From Garcia nutans (Eukaryota; Streptophyta; Magnoliopsida; Malpighiales; Euphorbiaceae), in assembly GCA_947685225.1 (NCBI GenBank), contig CANTUV010000032.1:25675501-25739500 (forward strand): DNA of 64,000 nucleotides, written 5' to 3'. Below, piece by piece: positions 33,782-45,820 of the stretch. The position numbers and the translations under genes are program-made. Position 1 is the first letter of the stretch; every line of letters begins with the position of its first letter. Below the pieces are notes generated by a model. It was not told the DNA's origin. It was given only the letters and a program-made list of their open reading frames with translations, and did no database searches.

Positions 33782-35229
33782 AGGAAAATGTTGTTATCAA
33801 ATTTTGTTTTCTTTTCTTTTTTTTTTTTTTAATTTCAAGCTTTTGAATAATTTTGTGAATATGGTAATGTAAAAGTTGCTCAAATTTTTTAGAATAAAAG
33901 TTTATTTATGATAGTCAACTAACTTGCATGCTCTGTTTTAAATGTTCTACTTCTACTACAATAGCACCACTATAAAATAGAATTGGCTTTTTCTTCTAAT
34001 ATACATATATAATTGAAAAATTATTAACTTTTTTTATTGACAAATACCACTCACCAAGATGCTCATTGGTGTATTTACATAATGTTCCAGATTTGTTAAT
34101 TATTAGGAAAATCATGCACAAAAATATGAAAAAATGGAAAAAAAATCCCAACTTTTCTTTGGGTTATTTAGGACAGTGCTTCAATTATTTTGATTCGAAA
34201 TTTACAAAAATAACTTAAAAACAAAAAAAAAATGTTGTACATATATCAAAATTTACAAAAATATGGTATATTTTTAGTATATGTTTGATATATATTAAGT
34301 ATTTTGATATATGCTATAAAAATATAAAAAACAGTATTTTGTAAATTGAAAAATACAATAAAAATGAAATTTTGAAGAAAAAAATTAGTATTTTATGTAA
34401 TTTCCTCTATTTTGTTTATAATGTGTTTACAATCATTCCTTCTCCACCTTCAACGAAAAATTCCCACATTTTTTCACCAGGAAATCAAAACACTCTGTTT
34501 TTTTTTTTTTTTTTTTTTTATCAAAAATTGATTTCCTTTGAAGTACATATCATCATTGTTTAAGTCTTGTATAAATGAAAAAAAAAAAAAATTATGATGC
34601 TACATTGTCCAAAAGTTTCTTTTTCTTAATAGGATTTTGTTCCAAGGGACAATTATAGAATGACTAATCATCTTTGTCATCCTTGCTATTGAGAATTAAT
34701 TTTCCAATTAAAATAGCCGATTTCACAAAAAAAAATTAAGTATAGTGATACTCGAATAATTCACTAAAAGATCTTGACATTAAGTATCAATTGACGCAAA
34801 TGGAACAACCTAAAGTAGTTTAACCGTAAATAGTTTGTAGAATTAAATGTAAATTATCTCTCATTTAGTGAAGTTAAAGATTATCTAAGTAAAACCTGAA
34901 GTAGGTTAATTTTAAATAATGATCAAATACATAGAGTCTTCTGAACTTTCTTTGATTAGTCAATTTATCCATTAACTTATAGTTTAGTCATCCAACCCTA
35001 TAAACTCACATATTTCATAACTTGGAAACACATTTTCAAGCAGTAGCAAGTACATAAAACCATATGCATGTTGATATAAATTATTTTCATTAAAAATGAA
35101 TTTGAAAATATGCCATTGAAGCAATTTTTTCAATTGATACTAAATCAATTGGAAAAAAACCCGAGTCTAAAGAATTTATTTTCCAAAATAAAAATGGATC
35201 TCATTCTCTTTAAATTGATTTCAAATATT
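33782..35229. other. Intergenic AT-rich DNA
   Basis: No supported gene. Poly-T tracts occur at 33,818-33,831 and 34,498-34,519. The sequence at 34,590-34,690 resembles 31,480-31,690, flanking the RLP pseudogene on both sides. The rest is AT-rich without recognised family features. Confidence 0.4.
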
Positions 35230-35363
35230 AATATATTCGAGTAAATTAAACCCGTCATTCTTGAAGAATTAACTAACTCACTTTATCGTCCCTTAATTTT
35301 AAATTTTACACCTATCATCCCTTATGTTTAGAGTTTTGTAACATCATAGTCCTCGACCCAAAT
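35230..35363 (+). repeat. MULE left terminal inverted repeat, outer part
   Basis: This matches the reverse complement of about 45,680-45,811. It is interrupted at CAAAT by the outer solo LTR and continues at 40,835. Confidence 0.85.
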
Positions 35364-38300
35364 TGTAACACCCCTATATCCCGTATACGCATACTACATA
35401 CCACCATTATTGTAATACACGTATACTGAATATAAGAATGCCACAGTTTTTTTAAATAAACAAATCATCCCTTTATACAATAATATGAGCAAACTTAAAC
35501 ATTTAAGTTATATTATAAACACAATAGAAAAAAATGTTCATTCAATACGTAGCAGAAAATATAGTGGTATTTACAAATACATAAACATCAAAAATCAAAT
35601 TTTACAAAACATAAAGTTTATACATGTTTGGCAGTTTGTCTCTGATCTTTACGTCCACAATCAACACCTCAAAGTCTAGACTCGACTCGGTTTAGATGAA
35701 CTCTCTGGCTCTACCCTGTCACCTGCTCGATGAATCACAATCGCGCTAAGCCAACGGCTTAGTGGTACAAACTACAATAATAATATGCTTCAATGCAATG
35801 CCAATGTCACACATTTCAACAAATAAGACAATATTCACAAATGATATCTTTATATTGTTCATAACACTACATTTCATTATTTTATTCAATTATTTCATCA
35901 CTTATGATTTACATTGAAACAAAGACAAGCATGGACCCAAAAGACACTAATATGCCATTCCACTTTCAGAGTTAATGTTTTGGTTCAATTATCACATTTA
36001 TCATTATCATTATCTCAACTAGGCTTCAAGGATTAGGTTCAACCAAGCTTCAAGGGGAACAAAGCATGCTAAGTATCAACCCAACTTGGCTTCAAGAACC
36101 AAACCCAACCTAGTTTCAAGGGTTGTAACATCTCAACTAGGCTTCAAGTACTAGATCCAACCTAGCTTCAAGAGATTGTTACCATTACGCATGCCACCAA
36201 CAACAAAACTCTGAAAATGGAATAACACATTAGACACACAATTCATTCATTATTTCATTATCAATTTCATTCTCATTTTCTTATCATCATTTAGGTATCC
36301 ATGCCTCAATCATCTCATTTGCATCATTATAGCCAACAACAATGGCTTCACATCTCATCAAGAGAGTATACATAACCAATTGCATTGGACATATATTTTA
36401 AATTCATCATCATCTAGGCAAACATGCCCCACTTATTTCATTTGAATCATTATAGCCAACCACAATGGCATCACATCTCATCATATCTCAATTCACATTA
36501 AAGCAATTCATCATTAAAGTATTCATCATAACCAATTGCATTGCACGTACCTTTTGAATGATCATCATATCTTTCACATTATGCCAATCATAACATTAAT
36601 CAAATTGTATTAACAATATAATAAATTACTTAACACATTTATAACCAAATGTGTTAAGTCTCAAAATCATGTAAATGAATGCAACCATGTAAGTTTGTAC
36701 TTACCTCAAGAGCAACTCACACCAATCTATACACTTCTTCTTCGAAAAATTCTCAACACTTAGGTTAGGGCAATTCAACCTCTTCACAACCTAATCCAAA
36801 AAGAATAATACACACTTATTTACAAATACACATGAATTCTAATACAATTATTCACCTACTAGCCTCATACTAGACCCATGGATCACGAAGTACAAACCAA
36901 AACCACTAACTAGGGCCCACGGTCGTGGCCTCACAACCCCACGGTCGTGGCCTCACAACCCCCCAAGGGCGTGGGTTAGAAAATGAATCTGTCCAATTTG
37001 TCCAACACCCCCACGGTCGTGGCATCCAAAATGCTTTTGTTTCCAATTAAACTCATGCATTCTATACTTTAAACTTTATTAAACACAAACATCTTGAAGA
37101 TCTACCAAAAATAATTGATCAAACTCAATATTGACATCAATTACCAATTCAAAACCATAACATAAACACAACTCTTACTCTTCCATTCAACTCCAAAATC
37201 ACAATCAATTAAATCCAACACTCTCAAACACACCACAATCAAACATACTCATACTATCCACAATCAATCATCAAACTCAAGTACCACTTAAAATAAAACA
37301 AGAAAATCAAGTGGAAACTTACCAAAGTTGATGAACTTCTTAGATTTCTAACTTGATCACTTGATATATATCTTTCAATCTTGAGCTTGGAAAAAAAAAA
37401 ACTCTCTTTCTCTCTTGCTTCTTTGATGGCCGGCCAACCCAAAGAGAAAAGAAACCAAAGAACAAAATGAATGGCAAAGAAAACAAGCCAACTCTGTCAC
37501 ACCCGTCCACCGCATTTATGCATAGCAGTCACGTGCACAGTGAGAGAAGGGGAAAGGAGAAGATAATTCCTGACAACGGTCCCAGATAAGGCTATAGGAT
37601 CAATGGGACCAGATTGAAGAAAAATGCAAAGTTTTAGGGAGGTGACTGTAATTTCAAAAAGTTTTGGGGAGGTGATTGTAATTTCAAAAAGTTTTGGGGA
37701 GGTGGCTGTAATTTTTAAAAGTTGTACTAGAGGCTATTAATAGTGCACATAACAGACTCCAAAAATGGAGAGTAGAGAAAAATTGGGTCGCAACGACGTG
37801 TAACGGTTTTTCCAGGAAACGCCCCGTTAGAGAGAAACAAAAACATGTAGACTAGGGGCATTTTGGTCATTTTAATTAAAATTTATACATGAATCCAAAG
37901 TAGAAAATAAACACATGAGTGCGTAGAGGACGTCGAGAGGTTGAATATGAAACAATTGATAGTAGAAACAGAGTCCGGGCAAAACCCGAGCAAAGAAAAG
38001 ACTTAAAGGAAATTTTGTAAAAAGTCAAGGGCTTATTGGTAATTTTTCAAAAGGAATTGGAAACTTAAAATAGACCTTAAAAATAGAAAGTAGAGGTCGA
38101 GAGGATCAAAACCATATGTAGTTTGCCTCGTGGGACTGTACGGTTAAAAAGTTACGATTGATTAATCGTCGGAGGGTATTTTGGCCTTTTCACACCTTAG
38201 ACCATAAAATTTCAGCACAAGGAGGTTGAGGGGCCAAAATATAATTAAAATAAAGTCTAAGGGCTTGGGTTTTAAATAAATAAAAGAAAGGGACATATGG

Positions 38301-40834
38301 ACTAATGAAAATTAGCCATTTAGAGTTTATAAAAAGAAGAAAAGAAAAAGGTGTGGACAAATGGTCATAAACCAATCATCCAACCCAAAAGTGGACATCA
38401 ATTCCACTATATATATATCATAGCATGAAGAGCAAAATCTCTCTCTCAACTCTCCCAAAACTTCGGCCACCATAGGAAGAACACCAAAGAGTTTCAAATT
38501 TTTATCAAGTTTGATTTAAGTTCAAGGTGAGTTTTAAGGTTTTAAAGCATGTAGATTTCAATTCTAGTATCAATTTTAAGTATTTATATATCTATTGGAA
38601 GATTGGAAATTAGGGTTCTTATGGTGGATTTCGGAAAATTTTAAGTAGTGTTGATATTGATTAATTAAATGGAAGAATCAAGGTTTCTAAGGTTTAATAA
38701 GGTTAGATTAGGGTTTAGTTTGAAAAGAAATGGAGGGTAGCTTATTGTTCTAAATTACTAAGGTTTATGTTTAAGGAAGGAGAAGAAGGAAAAGCAAAGG
38801 GGAATTAAAAGAACAAGGTTTGGTACTTTACCATAAAAGAAATTTTATTTTTCTTACAAACTTTGGTTTATGGAAATTTTGATGTTGATGCTTAAATGTA
38901 TTGATTGAGTTTAAATTAAATGTTTGAGTTATGTTCTTGGTTTCTTATGGCAATTGAGTTGGTTAAATTTAATTTAAACCAAGTGTTTTGAGAAAAATTT
39001 TGGCAAGTTGATTTGATGAACTTTCATTAGTTGATTTAAGTTAAACATGCAAAAGTTGTCAAAGGGAAGTGTTTGAATCTTCACTTTATCATTAAAGAAG
39101 CCTTCATATTGATTTGAAAAAGAAAAATAAACTATCCCATGTATTTTATATGTTTGGGCTGAAATGGTTCCAAAATGGCAGATTTCTGGACTCTTTTTGT
39201 GGCAGCTGTTTGAGGTAGCAAACAAATGAATTTTTCATCGAAATTTTGCGTGTAATTAGTCAACATATGAAATAAGTTTTCTGTAAAATTTCAGCCAAAA
39301 ATAAGATCATTTACCTGGTCAAATGCATGACTGAAGTGGACTGAAGTTTTGACGAAAACCCAGATTTTTAGTATTCATTTGGTCATGCTATTTTGCGTTG
39401 CCGATTTTACGTGCCGCGACACTATTCATTTGGTCAATTTGTGACTCTTTGAGGAATGCTTTGAAATGTTTGATATTGTGGATGTTAAATATGTGAAAAA
39501 GGGTAATGGTTTGACTAAAGAATGTGGTGCGCGGCGTAAATGGCAAAGTGCAACGGAAATGAAAATAATTTCTCGAGTAATTCTAAAATGAAGTTTGAGA
39601 CTTAAATTGAATCGTTTTAACCTTTATGCTCTACTGGGTAGTTGGGAGTGGTAGATAAGGGTATGGTGCACTATACTAACTTATGCAGTACTGCTTGATA
39701 TTGTGATTGAATTGTTATGATCTGAACTCAATGGTGAGGGCCATTGGGGCCAATGGTGAGGGCCATTCCTGTGATATGATAATGGTGGTGAGGGCCACCT
39801 ATGTTACAGTAGTGAGGGCCACTGCCTTATCGCTATGGTTCCCTATATTTCAGTAGAGCCAAAGTCTGGTTATTATTATTTTTTTCTAAACTACGTAATG
39901 CAACATGAGTTTGAATTATGGTTTTTACATTTGTTGAAAGCATATTTACACTGAAGGTACAATAACTTCCATTGGTTTAATGTTGGTTGAGTTTGATTCA
40001 ATTATTTCTTTTTGTTGCAAATGCTTTCATGTTTTAACTATATTTTCATCGGTAAAGTACCCACTGAGCGACATTGCTCAGCGAGTTAAGTTTTCCTTGA
40101 CTCGTAGGTTCGGAGCAGTAGCTAACTTTTGGGGAAACGATGACCAGACCCACAGCATCTCAGGGTAGATTTCCTAGTTTCCATTATGAGTTAATTAGTT
40201 GTGGCATGTATATGTATATATAAGATTGAGAATTTCTATGTTATACTGTACATTAATAGTATGTAATAAGAATAAATCTCTACTTTATTTTGTATTAGAA
40301 GTGTGAATTCTTTTTGCAGGTTGTAGTTGAGGGTATAAGGTGAATTCATTGGGAGTGTATTGAAACTGATTGTATTCGCGTTGGTTTGTGTAAAAATGTT
40401 TTCAAAAATCAGAAAAACCAGTTTTGTCGACACTTGGGATCAAATTTCTAGGCGAACCTCTGGCAAAATTTCTGTAAAACCGGAACTAAAATTTGACTAA
40501 GTAAAATTGGTAGCAACATTAGGTTAGTGTGTCGCCTCTACTCGGCTTACACACGTAGGCCAGGAAGGGGTGTTACAAACTCTTTCCTTTAAACCTCCAC
40601 CAAGCAATAATAATATTAAAATATTCATAAAATCCTCTTCCACTAACTTAATTTTCCATTTTCCACTAATTAATTAAAATCAATTATTTCTTCTTTTGAC
40701 CATATAATAATTTGACTTGTGTGCAACATATACACATCTCTCTTTACTTCTTTTCTCTTTCCATTAAACATATACATTAAATCCAAATACAACAATAATA
40801 CCAAAACTTTTAGGGCATACTTTGGGATATTACA
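35364..40834 (-). repeat. Outer solo LTR (Ty3-gypsy type), split by an inner solo LTR
   Basis: On the minus strand it begins TGTAATATCCC (40,834) and ends GGGGTGTTACA (35,364). CAAAT is duplicated at 35,359-35,363 and 40,835-40,839. Its own length is about 2.38 kb once the insert at 37,495-40,582 is removed. It holds a hairpin next to GTAC at 35,746-35,768, six copies of CAACCTAGCTTCAAG-type repeats at 36,016-36,172, splice-donor-like GTAAGT (minus strand) near 36,700 and 37,322, and CCCACGGTCGTGGCC motifs at 36,916-37,025. No internal retroelement sequence is present, so recombination between the LTRs left a solo copy. Confidence 0.88.
37495..40577 (+). repeat. Inner solo LTR (Ty3-gypsy type), plus orientation
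   Basis: It begins TGTCACACCCG and ends GGGGTGTTACA, with a perfect target duplication AACTC at 37,490-37,494 and 40,578-40,582. It is 3,083 bp. Visible parts: three exact-period 30-bp repeats at 37,631-37,720, a TATA-like CTATATATATATC near 38,406-38,418, a splice-donor-like CAAG/GTGAGT at 38,526/38,527, four GGTGAGGGCCA-type repeats at 39,730-39,825, and a hairpin CTGAGC-GACATT-GCTCAG at 40,064-40,081. There is no internal coding sequence. Confidence 0.92.
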
Positions 40835-40908
40835 CAAATTGCCATCTTCTCTGTTACTGACAAATCTGTTTGGCACATATAAATTGCCATGTGGTCACCC
40901 ATATCATT
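40835..40908 (+). repeat. MULE left terminal inverted repeat, inner part
   Basis: This continues the repeat broken at 35,363: CAAATTGCCATCTTC, then GGCACATATAAATTGCCATG and TGGTCACCCAT. It matches the reverse complement of about 45,613-45,678. Confidence 0.8.
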
Positions 40909-41190
40909 TTTTATTATGATATCAACACCTAGGGTTATTTAAACTCGTCACCTGTTTACATTTTCATTTCTTTTCTCTTCATTGATATGTTTTTCTCACA
41001 CTGGGTATTTTTGACATCTGTTTACATTCTCATTTCTGTAGTTCTTCAATCTGACTTATCTTCATTTTCTTTTGCATTTTCAACTCTATAATTCAGCTTT
41101 GAATTTGAATTTGATTTTGTTATTTCTTTCATTCGTTGTTTATTTTCTTTGAATCCTTAGTTCTTATTCATTCTTACTCAGATCTAAGAA

Positions 41191-41730
41191 ATGGTGAACG
41201 TGTCCAATATGGAATATTCAGAATGTTGTGCTTCGATTTACTAATGCAGTGAAATTGCCTCTCTTTGAGTCTTTTGAACAGAAAATAACCAAGGGAGGCA
41301 TTTCTATGGCTGCGCTAACTATAAGGTATGTAGAAAATTGGATTTTTTTTGTTAAGAGTATTTTTAGGTAATTTGTATTTATATAATTATTGCTTAGAAT
41401 AATGGGTTTTCGTCATTTAGGAAAACAGGCTATCCGAGGAAAATGTAAATTTTTATGCGGGTTGATCCCAAGAACCCTGAACGTGATACAAACATCATCA
41501 ATGCGCTATTACGGAAGGTCGATAGATTAGAGAAGGATAAGAGAGACTTAGAGAAGACAGATGCAGTTGCTGGGTGCAGTTGTAAAAAAAAACTTACAGA
41601 AGCAAAAGCAGCTTCCACATTTCTTAGTCCGTGTGATCTTTTGTTATGGCATACTGACCACAATGACTACACTTCATTTTCTGTCCTTTGCCCACCAAAT
41701 GTGTTGCAAGTCCCTTTGTCCTTATGGTAA
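41191..41730 (+). pseudogene. GRF-type zinc-finger gene remnant inside the MULE
   Basis: Exon 1 (to 41,325) ends GRHFYGCANYK, followed by a donor AAG/GTATGT. Exon 2 starts after the acceptor CATTTAG at 41,420 and reads CKF, a one-base slip, RVDPKNPERD, then NALLRKVDRLEKDKRDLEK. The pattern GRxFYGCxNY, CKFF-W-D and ALLRK-LE is that of plant GRF zinc-finger proteins with a following coiled coil. The gene points toward the convergent transposase. Frame breaks in both exons make it non-functional. Its role in MULEs is unknown to me. Confidence 0.65.
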
Positions 41731-41929
41731 AATTTAAACTTTTTCCATAGTGGTAGAAGATGGATTTTTTGAATGAGGTTCTTGGCACTGGGAAGTTCGT
41801 GTTTGATTATGTTGCGAAGCTTTTTCCTTTTCACCTGCTTCTTTTCTTCTTGCTCTTTATTTTCGTCCTCTTATTTTTTTTAACTATTGATGGAGGAGTG
41901 ATTATGCAACTTCCATATGTTTTTGGCCA

Positions 41930-44640
41930 TTAATCCTGCCTATTAATAGGTTCAATAGTATAGCTATGAACCCTCTTCACTATAGAAACATGATAGAAGT
42001 GATGCACATACTTCTCAACATCATCATTTTGTTCAACTACACATGCAATTACATGTGGGCAAGGGATACTAATCAAATCCCATCTCCTACAACTATAAGT
42101 CATATTCCCCAAATCAACCATAAACTGGTGACCTTTTCCCATAACTTGCACTCTTGGTGATCCACTGAAGGTGGGGAAGTAATCTCCAAAAAGGTCTCTG
42201 AGCTTCCGCAGCTTCTTTCTGATCTTTGGAAAAATCCCCTCGGTGACATTAGCAAGACCTTCCTTCTTTTTTGTTATCCTTCTCATTAGTTGGTTTCTAA
42301 TCATCTCCAACATTGTGATTATTGGTTTCTATTTTTCTTCCAAAATATAATTACTGAAGCATTCACATAGATTATTCAGAAGAATATCACATTTCACATC
42401 TATTTTGAAACAAGCTCTGCTCCAATTCTCACAAGGTCTTTCTCTTAACGATTCTCTACACTTTATTGATTTCTTCTCAACATCTTCAAGACATTTCTCT
42501 TACTAACTAGGATATGTGGCCCTAGCACAAGCCCAAAGTAGGTCCTTATATCCTTTTTCTAAATGTGGCTCTCATGTTTGTATGTAAGTGCCTCACACAC
42601 ATTCGATGTTCAAAATTTGGAAATAATTCTGAAATTACATTTACCAACCCCTATAAAAAAATTAATTTGCATCAATACTAATATTAAAATTTATTATGGC
42701 AATTACCATACAAAGATAAATTTAAGTTGTATAGAGATACCTTTGTCTGTCTGACATAAATGTTTATGATGGGAGTTGTGCATAGATAAGTCTTCCCACA
42801 AGTTGCTTAGAAACCAACCCTAGTTTTATGTGTTCTCTGTCCTTACCACAGAGTATACAATGGGCTAAATACAGTCATTAGGGTCTATACCAACAACAAC
42901 TAGTAGTTGGCATCCATAAATGCCTTTCAACCAACAACCATCCATAGACACTATGGGTCTACATCCATCTTTAAACTCCTTCTTTAAGGTAGCTAAGCAA
43001 ACATAAATGCTTGAAATTCTCCTTTATCTTCTTAAAAACAATTGTAGAGCCAGGATTGGATCTCAATAGCTCTAACCTATAATCATGCAACATTGCATAT
43101 TGATGTGCTTCATTGCCATTGATTTTGTTCAAAGCTAGTAACTTTGCCCTCCAAGCTTTCATCCTTCCAACACTGCATCTAAATTCCCTCTTAACTTTAG
43201 CTATTATGCTGCTTACCAACCAACTTGGGTTTTCCTTAAAATTCTCAATGTAGTGGTTGATGAAAAACTGTGATTTGAGGTAAAAGTTTTTGTGAACTCT
43301 AACACATGTGTGTGTTAGAATTATTGTCCTGATTTGAATGTGTTATCAGCAATTCTTTTATCAGTTATCATCCTATATGTATAAACCTTCCATTTGCATT
43401 GTGGATCCTTACACTTTACAGTTACACTTTGTCATTCTTGGAGAATCATGTTTGATATCTATTCTTTATGTACCATAACCTAATTACTTCTTTAAATTCA
43501 TCCCTATTATTGAAAATCATCCTTACTTCAAGATTAATATCAGACATGTCTCTTTCTCTATTAAATTTAAAAAAACAAACTTGCATTGGCTTCACCTTCA
43601 TTTTTACTTGTAACTCTTGTATGAAGTTCATTAGAATCCATATCCACATCCATTCCTCCAATTTCAATATTATGGCTTTTAGAGTCAGTTGCTGCTTTTC
43701 TTCTTCTTCTTTCCCTATTTCTTTGGTTTGCTTCTTCATTATCCGTATGATTATGTACAACTTTTGCCACATCATCATCCATGTTAGCCATGCCATAATC
43801 AACATCTTTTATGTTGAACTCATCATCCTCTTGATGTAAATCAGACTATCTTGGTTGCCTATTACTGGCATTATTAGAAAAGTCAAACTCTGCTCCTAAC
43901 TATTCTCTTGGTGGTATTTCACCATAATCCATGGCTTCTTATTTCCCTAGGTCTATTGCCATTTCAATTTGTGCAGTAATCTCAACATCATCTACTGCCA
44001 TATCTATTTTCTAGGAACTTGCTCTTATTCAGGCATCTTAGCTTATGCAGTCCCTTGCTCTTTTTCAGGAGGCTCAGTTTATGCAGGCAACTCAATTTGT
44101 TTAGCCATTTAACCTTGTGCAACCACCTCAAGTTGAACTTCTTCAAATAGTTATGCTAACATATCTCCTTCTACAAGAATTTGCTCTTTTTTACCTTATG
44201 TTGGCACTTCAATTTGATATGCTACCACTTCCCTTTCTAATGCCAATTGATCTGAAGCCAATTTTTAAATGACATTTTCTGGTTGGATAAACTACAATCT
44301 CTTTGCAAGATGATTTGTCTGTCTTGCAGACCCTTGATGTGTTCCCCTTTGATTTAGCCTTCCTACTGCTCTATATGCTCTCTCTCATCCTTCTTCTTAT
44401 ATCCTTCAGTTGTTCTTGTTCATCATCAATCTCACCTAGGGAAAACTTAACTGGAGGAGATTTTGATTTGAACTTAAATTCTTGAAGGATTTGGTTCTTG
44501 GTTAGGTGCTTAACGTATACATCTATTTCCTTAGCTTTAGTCGCATACTTGGTCATCTCTATCACTTGTGCATCATTCTCAAAAGGCCTTAAACTAGAAT
44601 TATAGTCCTCTCCTGGAAGCCTCCACCAATACTTCATCAA
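41930..44640 (-). pseudogene. MuDR-type MULE transposase, decayed
   Basis: The ancestral protein cuts and pastes the element using its terminal repeats. Minus-strand pieces in order: MMKYWWRLPGEDYNSSLRPF (44,640; PB1-like N-terminal region), IFNNRDEFKEVIRLWYIKNR (near 43,480; MuDR domain), CSVGRMKAWRAKLLAL (near 43,150), a DDE-core stretch reading DGCRPIVSMDGCWLKGIYG then QLLVVVGIDPNDC (near 42,960-42,870), LLWACARATYPS (near 42,530), NNLCE-like and TMLEMIRNQLMRR (near 42,300), and a SWIM zinc finger CRRWDLISIPCPHVIACV (near 42,060). Numerous stops and shifts separate them. The domain order is normal and nearly complete, showing this was once autonomous. Confidence 0.85.
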
Positions 44641-45619
44641 ACTATATACTCCAATTTTCTACATAATGTCATATATACTAACTAGAGCAATTTGTCAGAG
44701 CAACAATCAAACATGTATTGGATTTTACCATCCATGTAGCTTCATTCACCCTTGCCCCCATTGTAATGCAACTTTATGGTGAATAAATCATTTGAAGCTG
44801 CAATAAATAATAAAAACATATTCAATGTGTGTATTTATGTAGTGTTCACTTGCTGGATGTAGTTGAACTTGTTAAAAATAAACAATTGATAAATGCATCT
44901 ATTTGAACTAAAGTAATCAAGGTTTGCTAGTTTTCTTATACATAATATAGATGGAAATTTGCACTTCATTTTTGCATCGAAGTTGAACTAACAAACTGAA
45001 AGGTATGCTGGTTATATATGCAAAGAAAATACTATATGTGTTGTTCATAAAGGATGACATGCCAATAAACCCATTACAGACAAATGCACATGGTTTCCAC
45101 TAATTTTCAAATCATTCAGTCAAATGAACATGCTTTCCATATAATATGATTCCAAATTGCTTGACATATGCACATTCATTCCACAAAACCATAGAAAATG
45201 GTAAAAGCAAAAAAGGCATTCTTTGTTCTATTTTACATTTACCTGTTTGCATCTTCCAATGTTGGTCCACACTAATCTTTTGTTTTTTTCCTCTGGAAGA
45301 ATGCATTGTTGGTCCCATTGGGACTCCTTGAATACTTTTACTTACTAATCCTCAATCGCTAACTGTGCAGCCCATGTGTCAAAAGATTGGCAAATAGAGA
45401 TAACTCCACAAACAGAGATACTATGGAGAAAGATGATAACAACCAAAATAGCTTAGAAATTAATAGTTTTTGAAGAAAGATTCACAAGTTCCTTCTCTAG
45501 GTTTTGAAGAATAAATAGGTACTAATGAATAAAAGAGAGAGAAGTGACATCTAAATTTTTGAGAGAGATGAACAGTTGAGAAATCATAATACAATCTTCA
45601 AACTTCTTCTTTTGATGGG

Positions 45620-45811
45620 TGACCATGTGGCAATTTATACGTGCCATATAGGTTTGCCATTAATGAAGAAGACGACAATTTGGGTCGAGGGCTACAGTTT
45701 TACAAAACTCTAAACATAAGGGACTATCTTTGTAAAATTTAAACTTAAGGGATGATAAAGTGAGTTAGTCAATTTTTCAGGAACTAAAGGTGTAATTTAC
45801 TTGAATTAATT
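45620..45811 (-). repeat. MULE right terminal inverted repeat
   Basis: Its reverse complement aligns over about 190 bp with the split left repeat, with scattered substitutions. It ends near GAATTAATT before the presumed 9-bp target copy CCCAATATT. Confidence 0.82.
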
Positions 45812-45820
45812 CCCAATATT

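Larger units (their letters stand above)
35230..45811 (-). mobile_element. Autonomous Mutator-like element (MULE) with two nested solo LTRs
   Basis: Terminal inverted repeats of about 190 bp match between the left end (35,230-35,363 continued at 40,835-40,908) and the right end (about 45,620-45,811). Shared stretches include GACTAACTCACTTTATC-like sequence, CCCTTATGTTTAGAGTTTTG, CTCGACCCAAATT and ATAAATTGCCA. Flanking 9-mers TCAAATATT (35,221-35,229) and CCCAATATT (45,812-45,820) agree at 7 of 9, as expected for an aged MULE duplication. The interior holds a MuDR-type transposase remnant (minus) and a GRF zinc-finger remnant (plus). Without the inserts it would be about 5.1 kb, normal for an autonomous MULE. 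Confidence 0.85.

Noticed and set aside
41455..41730. Independent 91-codon host gene
   Set aside because: It is the second exon and shifted tail of a GRF-finger remnant inside the MULE, and the ATG arises from a frame slip.
45112..45331. First exon of the MULE transposase on the minus strand (MGPTMHSSRGKK)
   Set aside because: The position would suit a leader exon, but there is no family motif and a plus-strand frame is equally open, so it was not called.
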